A model generated the notes under the pieces. The model did not search any database. It worked only from the letters and a program-made list of their open reading frames with translations, and was not told the origin of the DNA. A stretch of DNA of 9,224 bases. Source: Pedobacter sp. UBA1654. Its GTDB lineage: Bacteria > Bacteroidota > Bacteroidia > Sphingobacteriales > Sphingobacteriaceae. Position numbers and translations under genes: made by a program. The stretch spans positions 174,675 through 183,898 of the forward strand of contig DCLG01000084.1 of the NCBI GenBank assembly GCA_002320935.1, read 5' to 3'. Below are positions 5,397 through 9,224 of the stretch, piece after piece. The first letter of the stretch is position 1. Each line of letters opens with the position of its first letter.

Positions 5397-6122
5397 TTAT
5401 TTAACCTTCAACAGCTCCACCTCAAAGATCAGTGTGCTATAAGGCATAATGTTCTGACCGGCGCCCCGTTCGCCATAAGCAAGCTCATGCGGAACAAAAA
5501 AGCGGTAGGTTGAACCTTCATTCATCAACTGTAAACCTTCTGTCCAGCCCTGAATTACACCACTTACATTCAGTTCAACCGGCTCGCGACCTTCATTGCT
5601 GTCAAACTGCTTCCCATTCAACAAACGCCCTTTGTAATTTACCAGTACGGATGCATCTGCTGAAGGCTTAGGTCCATTGCCTGCTTTAACCACAAAATAT
5701 TGCAGTCCACTTGCAGTTGTTTTTACGCCATCCACTTTCTTGTTGTTCTCCAGGAAAGCCCTGCCTTCTTCAATCACGGCTGCAAATTTAGCTTTGCTCT
5801 TTTCCATGAACAGCTTGTTTATGGCTTCCTGAGAATCCATACGTTCCAGCATCAGGTCCTTATCTGCAAAAGCGTCTTTCAATCCTTTCAAAAGCAGGTC
5901 GTAGTTTAAGCTGGTAATTCCGTTCGACCTTAGCCCTGCGCCCATAGAACTACCAAAGCTATAACTTGCAGAGTCCAGGTTGTTCTTCAAAGTAACTACC
6001 GGAGCTGTGGTTTTAGTCACCACTTTAGGAACCGGCTTTTTCACCATCATCGGCTTTTTAGTTTGTGCATTTACACTGATTGCTGCCATGCAGCATGCGA
6101 ATGCCATAAAGGTCTTTTTCAT
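5397..6122 (-). CDS. Secreted FKBP-type peptidyl-prolyl cis-trans isomerase (Mip/FkpA-like)
   Basis: Prolyl isomerase and probable periplasmic folding factor, 241 residues. A Sec signal peptide (1-20, cleavage after VNAQ likely, no lipobox) is followed by a Lys/Pro/Val-rich linker (21-45). Next come a helical FKBP N-terminal dimerisation domain (about 46-135, beginning LDSASYSFGSSMGAGL) and the catalytic FKBP domain (136-241). Pocket residues of FKBP12 are conserved: Tyr163 (VNYKG), Phe173-Asp174 (QFDS), Val189-Ile190 and Trp193 (GVIQGWTEGL), Tyr216 (ELAYGERG) and Phe233 (LIFEVELL). This is the Mip/FkpA layout, so an active isomerase is expected. It lies downstream of ndk on the same strand but behind ndk's terminator; no convincing promoter consensus is visible in the short gap. 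Confidence 0.95.
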   Translation of the reverse strand: MKKTFMAFACCMAAISVNAQTKKPMMVKKPVPKVVTKTTAPVVTLKNNLDSASYSFGSSMGAGLRSNGITSLNYDLLLKGLKDAFADKDLMLERMDSQEAINKLFMEKSKAKFAAVIEEGRAFLENNKKVDGVKTTASGLQYFVVKAGNGPKPSADASVLVNYKGRLLNGKQFDSNEGREPVELNVSGVIQGWTEGLQLMNEGSTYRFFVPHELAYGERGAGQNIMPYSTLIFEVELLKVK

Positions 6123-6161
6123 GTATGTTTAAAGTTCACCATTCAATAGAAATGGACAGTT

Positions 6162-6188
6162 AAAAAATAAGCACCCTTTGGAGGTGCT
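6162..6188 (-). terminator. Intrinsic terminator downstream of ndk
   Basis: On the minus strand AGCACCT and GGGTGCT form a 7-bp stem (innermost pair T-G) with loop CCAAA, followed by TA and six T. It begins about 30 nt after the ndk stop and separates ndk from the FKBP gene. The plus-strand reading is followed by the T-rich CTATTTTATATTTTG and could terminate weakly too. Confidence 0.8.
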
Positions 6189-6218
6189 CTATTTTATATT
6201 TTGATCGCTAAACCGAGA

Positions 6219-6638
6219 TTAGAAACGCTCGTCAGCTGTAAAAAAGAAGTTACCTTCAATTTCAGCATTTTCGTCAGAATCTGATCCATGAACAGCATTT
6301 GCATCGATAGATTTTGCATATTTCTGACGGATGGTGCCTGCTTCAGCTTTAGATGGATCAGTTGCGCCGATCAGTTTTCTGAATTCTTCAACAGCATTAT
6401 CTTTCTCAAGAATCGCAGCAACAATTGGTCCTGAAGACATAAAGCTTACCAGATCAGCATAGAAAGGACGTTCTTTGTGTACTTCATAGAAAGCACCTGC
6501 TTTTTCTGCTGTAAGTTTGGTGTATTTCAAAGCAACGATTTTAAATCCTGCAGTAGTGATGTCGTTGATGATCGCACCGATATGTCCGTTTGCTACCGCA
6601 TCAGGCTTAATCATTGTAAATGTTCTGTTTGTACTCAT
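6219..6638 (-). CDS. ndk: Nucleoside diphosphate kinase
   Basis: Transfers the gamma-phosphate of ATP to nucleoside diphosphates through a phospho-histidine, balancing NTP and dNTP pools in the cytosol. The 139-residue protein has the full family set: [11 protein letters not shown] (5-15) with Lys11, the KERPFY block (55-60), the [18 protein letters not shown] region (91-108) binding the nucleotide, and the signature [12 protein letters not shown] (114-125) with the phosphorylated His117. Length and motifs are canonical. It diverges from the NrnA-like gene across 108 bp, has a perfect -7 box, and is closed by an intrinsic terminator, so it is probably monocistronic. Confidence 0.98.
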   Translation of the reverse strand: MSTNRTFTMIKPDAVANGHIGAIINDITTAGFKIVALKYTKLTAEKAGAFYEVHKERPFYADLVSFMSSGPIVAAILEKDNAVEEFRKLIGATDPSKAEAGTIRQKYAKSIDANAVHGSDSDENAEIEGNFFFTADERF

Positions 6639-6655
6639 GGGTTTGTATTTTTTTC

Positions 6656-6663
6656 CAAAATTA
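6656..6663 (-). promoter_or_regulatory. -7 box of ndk
   Basis: TAATTTTG on the minus strand is a perfect TAnnTTTG match, ending 17 nt before the ndk ATG. The nearest upstream TTG lies 27 nt away, longer than the usual 17-23 nt spacing, so the -33 part is unconvincing. Confidence 0.5.
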
Positions 6664-6726
6664 CGTTTTAAACAGTAAATATTATAGCTTCAAAATAAAT
6701 CGACAAAAATTCATCTATTTAATTAT

Positions 6727-6734
6727 TAGCTTTG
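6727..6734 (+). promoter_or_regulatory. -7 box of the nrnA-like gene
   Basis: TAGCTTTG is a perfect TAnnTTTG match, followed by CAGC, and ends 12 nt before the ATG at 6747. No -33 TTG is seen at the expected spacing. The implied leader is under about 10 nt. Confidence 0.5.
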
Positions 6735-6746
6735 CAGCTTTAAAAT

Positions 6747-7757
6747 ATGCTATCTCTTTCAGAATTAAACGATTTATTGGCTACGCCACAAAAAATTGTC
6801 ATCACTACCCATCATAAACCCGATGGCGATGCAATGGGTTCTTCACTTGGTTTGTATGCCTATCTGATTCAGAAAGGCCATCACGTAAAAGTGATTACGC
6901 CTACAGATTATCCATATTTTCTGCACTGGCTCCCGAACAATTCCGACGTCATTATTTATACCGACAATCAGCAGGATGCAGAGGTTTATGTAACAGAAGC
7001 TTCATTGATCTTTTGCCTCGACTTCAACACACTAAGCCGCATCAATGAACTTGGTGAACTGATCCGTGCAGCAGATGGTTATAAGGTTATGATAGATCAT
7101 CACCTGGAGCCGGAAGACTTTGATGATTTCCGTCACTGGAACATCAATGCCTGTGCTGCAGCACAATTGGTGTACGACTTCATCGTGAACGTATTAAATG
7201 ATGGTGCGTCGATGACCAAAGACATTGCAACCTGTCTGTACACCGGCATCATGACCGATTCAGGATCGTTCCGTTTCCCTTCGGCCACGTCTACAGTTTA
7301 CAGCATTGCCGCTGATCTTATTGATCTTGGTGCGGAACACTGGAGAATCCACCAGCAGGTATATGACAATGCTACCGAAAACCGCCTTCGGTTCTTAGGC
7401 CATTGTTTAACCAACAAGCTTGAAGTGATACGCGAATTCAATACCGCCATCATCACCGTAACTGCGGAAGAATTGAAAAAGTATAACATCGTTACCGGAG
7501 ACACAGAAGGTATTGTCAACTATGCCCTTTCTGTAAACGGTATCAAACTGGCAGCTTTCATTATTGAACGCACGGACCGCGTGAAGCTTTCACTGCGTTC
7601 TACCGGAGAGTTCCCTGCAAATGAAATCTGCAAAAAGTATTTCAATGGTGGGGGTCACCGCAATGCCGCAGGTGGTGCTTCAGATAAGAGCCTTGAAGAA
7701 ACTGTGCAAATCTTTAAAGCCTTGCTGAAAGACTATGAACAGCAATTATTAGCTTAG
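6747..7757 (+). CDS. nrnA: DHH-family phosphoesterase, NrnA-like (oligoribonuclease / pAp phosphatase)
   Basis: NrnA-type enzymes degrade 2-5 nt RNA fragments and dephosphorylate 3'-phosphoadenosine 5'-phosphate, using two metal ions (usually Mn). The 336-residue protein has the two expected domains. The DHH domain holds motif I THHKPDGDAMGSS (21-33), motif II with Asp92 (CLDFN), motif III MIDHHLEP (115-122), and motif IV GIMTDSGSF (167-175). The DHHA1 domain ends in the substrate-binding GGGHRNAAGG (301-310). All metal ligands appear intact. Length and architecture match NrnA rather than the larger RecJ. The gene diverges from ndk. It is followed by a 162-bp gap and then an FKBP lipoprotein gene on the same strand; no terminator is visible between, so read-through is possible. 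NrnA versus another DHH subfamily is inferred by similarity. Confidence 0.93.
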   Translation: MLSLSELNDLLATPQKIVITTHHKPDGDAMGSSLGLYAYLIQKGHHVKVITPTDYPYFLHWLPNNSDVIIYTDNQQDAEVYVTEASLIFCLDFNTLSRINELGELIRAADGYKVMIDHHLEPEDFDDFRHWNINACAAAQLVYDFIVNVLNDGASMTKDIATCLYTGIMTDSGSFRFPSATSTVYSIAADLIDLGAEHWRIHQQVYDNATENRLRFLGHCLTNKLEVIREFNTAIITVTAEELKKYNIVTGDTEGIVNYALSVNGIKLAAFIIERTDRVKLSLRSTGEFPANEICKKYFNGGGHRNAAGGASDKSLEETVQIFKALLKDYEQQLLA

Positions 7758-7780
7758 ATATTTAATAACCGAATATAAAC

Positions 7781-7882
7781 ATGATAACGCGCATAGCGCA
7801 GCTTATCGATCAAAAATTAAATCACAATAATGAAACCATCATAAGCCTAAAGCTTAAAGAAACAATCAATAAAAGCTTGTGA
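7781..7882 (+). CDS. Possible 33-residue small protein between the nrnA-like and FKBP genes
   Basis: An ATG-to-TGA ORF starting 23 nt after the nrnA-like stop, behind an A-rich leader. The peptide begins MITRIAQLIDQKLNHNN; it is hydrophilic and helix-compatible, with no signal peptide or recognisable motif. A stem-loop (GATAA/TTATC outside, GCGC/GCGC inside, loop ATA, 7783-7807) spans its first codons. It could be a real small protein, a leader peptide for the FKBP lipoprotein gene 37 nt downstream, or chance. I see no family. Confidence 0.3.
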   Translation: MITRIAQLIDQKLNHNNETIISLKLKETINKSL

Positions 7883-7919
7883 TGACTTCATAACTTCTAA
7901 AAAAAAACAATTTATACTA

Positions 7920-8861
7920 ATGAAAAAAAGTTTAGTAATTCTTTGTGCAGCCGCTCTTGGATTGGGTGCATGTAACAACTACAAGGATGCACCGGGTGGT
8001 ACAAAGTACATCATCCACAAATCTGAGGATAAAGAAAAAATCAAACCAGGAGATATCGTGAAATTGAACTTCATCCGTAAAAGCGAGAAAGATTCAATCA
8101 TGAACAGTACTTATGATGTAGAGCAGCCGCAAATCTTCCCTGTAGGCGAAAAAATGTATGCTGGTGACATGAACGACATCCTTACCATGTTTGGAGAAGG
8201 CGATAGTGCTACCTTCAAGTTAAACCTGGATACCATGGCAACAAGATCTGGCCAACCTAAACCTCCAGGCACCAAAGATACTTACATGTTGTTCACTGTT
8301 AAAGTGGAGAAAGTATTGCCAAAGCCGAAAGCTGAGCCGGATAGTGTTTTCCTTAAGAAAGCACAGGAGTTTTTCGAGAAAGACTACCAGGCATCTGTTG
8401 CACAGCGTAAGAGTTCTGAAGAAAGTAAAATCAAGAAATACATCGCTGATAACAATCTGAAGGTTAAAACAACTGCTTCAGGTTTACAATATGTGATCAC
8501 TGCACCTGGTGATGCACAGCGTGCACAACCAGCTGATACCATGATGATCAATTACACTGGTAAGTTTACGCACAAAAGAACTGATGGTAAACTTAATGTA
8601 TTTGATACAAGCGTGAAAGCTGATGCAGAAGCTGGTGGTAAACCTAGTGTTCCTGGTATGGAATATGGTCCGCGCCCTTTCCAGTTGGGTAATGCAATCC
8701 CTGGATTTGATGAAGGCTTGAAAATGCTGGGTAAAGGTGGAAAAGCTACTTTCATCATTCCTTCAAGACTAGCTTATGGTGAAGCAGGTATGCAAGGTGG
8801 TATTCCGCCGTACACACCACTGGTGTTTGAGGTAGAAATGGTGGATATCAAGAAACCATAA
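7920..8861 (+). CDS. FKBP-type peptidyl-prolyl isomerase lipoprotein with two FKBP-like domains
   Basis: A 313-residue lipoprotein. The signal peptide ends in LGAC with lipidated Cys18; the following NNYKD does not clearly match known Bacteroidota surface-export signals, so a periplasm-facing anchor is likeliest. Residues about 42-133 form a degenerate FKBP-like domain (GDIVKLNFIRK to YMLFTVKVEKV) lacking most pocket residues. A Lys/Glu-rich helical linker (about 140-180) leads to the C-terminal FKBP domain (183-311), which keeps Tyr212 (NYTG), Phe228-Asp229 (FDTS), Ile260 (AIPGFDEGL, with Phe263 replacing the usual Trp), Tyr286 (LAYGEAG) and Phe303. Between FDTS and the next strand (RPFQLG) lies an enlarged loop, about 231-250. 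GldI of Flavobacterium gliding is also an FKBP-like lipoprotein, but gliding cannot be inferred here. The gene ends with three in-frame stops and a strong terminator. Confidence 0.93.
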   Translation: MKKSLVILCAAALGLGACNNYKDAPGGTKYIIHKSEDKEKIKPGDIVKLNFIRKSEKDSIMNSTYDVEQPQIFPVGEKMYAGDMNDILTMFGEGDSATFKLNLDTMATRSGQPKPPGTKDTYMLFTVKVEKVLPKPKAEPDSVFLKKAQEFFEKDYQASVAQRKSSEESKIKKYIADNNLKVKTTASGLQYVITAPGDAQRAQPADTMMINYTGKFTHKRTDGKLNVFDTSVKADAEAGGKPSVPGMEYGPRPFQLGNAIPGFDEGLKMLGKGGKATFIIPSRLAYGEAGMQGGIPPYTPLVFEVEMVDIKKP

Positions 8862-8866
8862 TGATA

Positions 8867-8881
8867 AACCTGATTCAGGTT
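8867..8881 (+). repeat. Perfect short palindrome just after the FKBP lipoprotein stop codons
   Basis: AACCTGA-T-TCAGGTT is a perfect 7+1+7 inverted repeat directly after the TAATGATAA stop cluster. As RNA it would fold as a 5-bp stem with loop GATTC. No U-run follows, so it is not itself the terminator. It may be a 3'-end stabilising hairpin or a protein site. Confidence 0.5.
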
Positions 8882-8889
8882 AGACTTAT

Positions 8890-8924
8890 AAAAAAAGGGC
8901 GTCCAATCTGGACGCCCTTTTTTT
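8890..8924 (+). terminator. Strong bidirectional intrinsic terminator
   Basis: GGGCGTCC (8897-8904) and GGACGCCC (8910-8917) form a perfect 8-bp GC-rich stem with loop AATCT. Seven A flank it on the left and seven T on the right, so it serves both strands. It sits between the convergent FKBP lipoprotein gene (+) and sigma-factor gene (-). Confidence 0.95.
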
Positions 8925-8943
8925 ATTTATAATGAGGCTTATG

Positions 8944-9224
8944 CTAGCCAGATCTGTTCATCATCTTATTTCTAAGATACCTTAAAGCAAGGGTGATCTG
9001 ATTTTCTACGCTTGGCTTCGATATGCCGAAGGTCTTTGCAATTTCCTGATTGCTGAGGTGATTCACCCTGCTTAAATAGAAGATTTCGCTGCATCTTTTT
9101 GGTAATCCATTCAACAGGGTCTTCAGCTCTATCTCAAAATCAGATTGACTGATTTTTTCACTTTCTGTGGCACTCGTCTGGCTTCCCACAGATTCATCAT
9201 ACTGTTCTACATAGGTAATTGGCG
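8944..9224 (-). CDS. ECF-type RNA polymerase sigma-70 factor, C-terminal part (5' end off the window)
   Basis: The frame is open from the right edge to TAG at 8944. It reads ITYVEQYDESVGSQTS, then a region 4 helix-turn-helix: LKTLLNGLPKRCSEIFYLSR, HLSNQEIAKTFGISKPSVEN, QITLALRYLRNKMM. This is the sigma-70 region 4 of the Bacteroidota ECF group, which recognises the -35-like element. Only the linker and region 4 are visible; region 2 and the true start lie beyond base 9224. A GTG at 9189 could be mistaken for a start, but the frame continues upstream without a stop and 82 residues would lack region 2. In this phylum such factors often work with an adjacent FecR-like anti-sigma factor and a SusC/TonB receptor; neither is visible here. 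Confidence 0.93.
   Translation of the reverse strand, partial: PITYVEQYDESVGSQTSATESEKISQSDFEIELKTLLNGLPKRCSEIFYLSRVNHLSNQEIAKTFGISKPSVENQITLALRYLRNKMMNRSG

Noticed and set aside
8944..9189. Complete 81-residue sigma-like gene starting at GTG 9189
   Set aside because: The frame stays open upstream to the window edge with plausible coding sequence, and region 2 would be missing, so this is the C-terminal part of a longer gene.

Overview
The window looks like chromosomal DNA of a Bacteroidota, most likely a Sphingobacteriaceae member close to Pedobacter. The protein sequences, the AT-rich leaders without Shine-Dalgarno sequences, the TAnnTTTG -7 promoter boxes and the Bacteroidota-style ECF sigma factor all point that way. 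No rRNA, tRNA, CRISPR array, insertion sequence or prophage is visible. Most of the window is ordinary core-genome housekeeping.

Layout. (1) Bases 1-1309 hold the 3' part of a GH32 fructan hydrolase; its N-terminus, with the nucleophile, lies off the left edge. (2) Bases 1459-2345 are a small thiol and envelope block: an OsmC-like protein (+), overlapping tail-to-tail with a YtxJ-type bacilliredoxin (-), which is preceded on its own strand by a 40-residue lipoprotein. (3) Bases 2387-3624 (-) carry lumazine synthase (ribH) and a membrane-anchored TPR protein, separated by a clear intrinsic terminator. (4) Divergent from these, 3769-5155 (+) carries recF and a DciA/DUF721 gene that overlap by 8 bp. 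Their tail meets a 61-residue lipoprotein/membrane peptide (5152-5337, -). (5) Bases 5397-6638 (-) carry a secreted FKBP-type prolyl isomerase and nucleoside diphosphate kinase, separated by a terminator. (6) Divergent from ndk, 6747-8861 (+) carries an NrnA-like DHH phosphoesterase, a possible 33-codon small ORF and a two-domain FKBP lipoprotein. (7) A near-symmetric terminator at 8890-8924 separates these from the convergent 3' end of an ECF sigma factor that runs off the right edge.

How the genes relate. RecF (recombinational repair) and DciA (replicative helicase operator) are replication and repair partners. Ndk and NrnA-like both act on nucleotides. The two FKBPs probably help fold exported proteins, one soluble in the periplasm and one lipid-anchored. 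OsmC and YtxJ are both thiol-redox proteins, and their tail-to-tail overlap implies antisense transcripts.

I did not find a convincing new multi-gene system. The most unusual items are the 40-residue Cys-containing lipoprotein upstream of ytxJ, a plus-strand terminator overlapping its 3' end (which suggests a long antisense osmC transcript), the possible small ORF and hairpin before the FKBP lipoprotein gene, -7 boxes lying almost on the start codons, and the enlarged loop in the FKBP lipoprotein.
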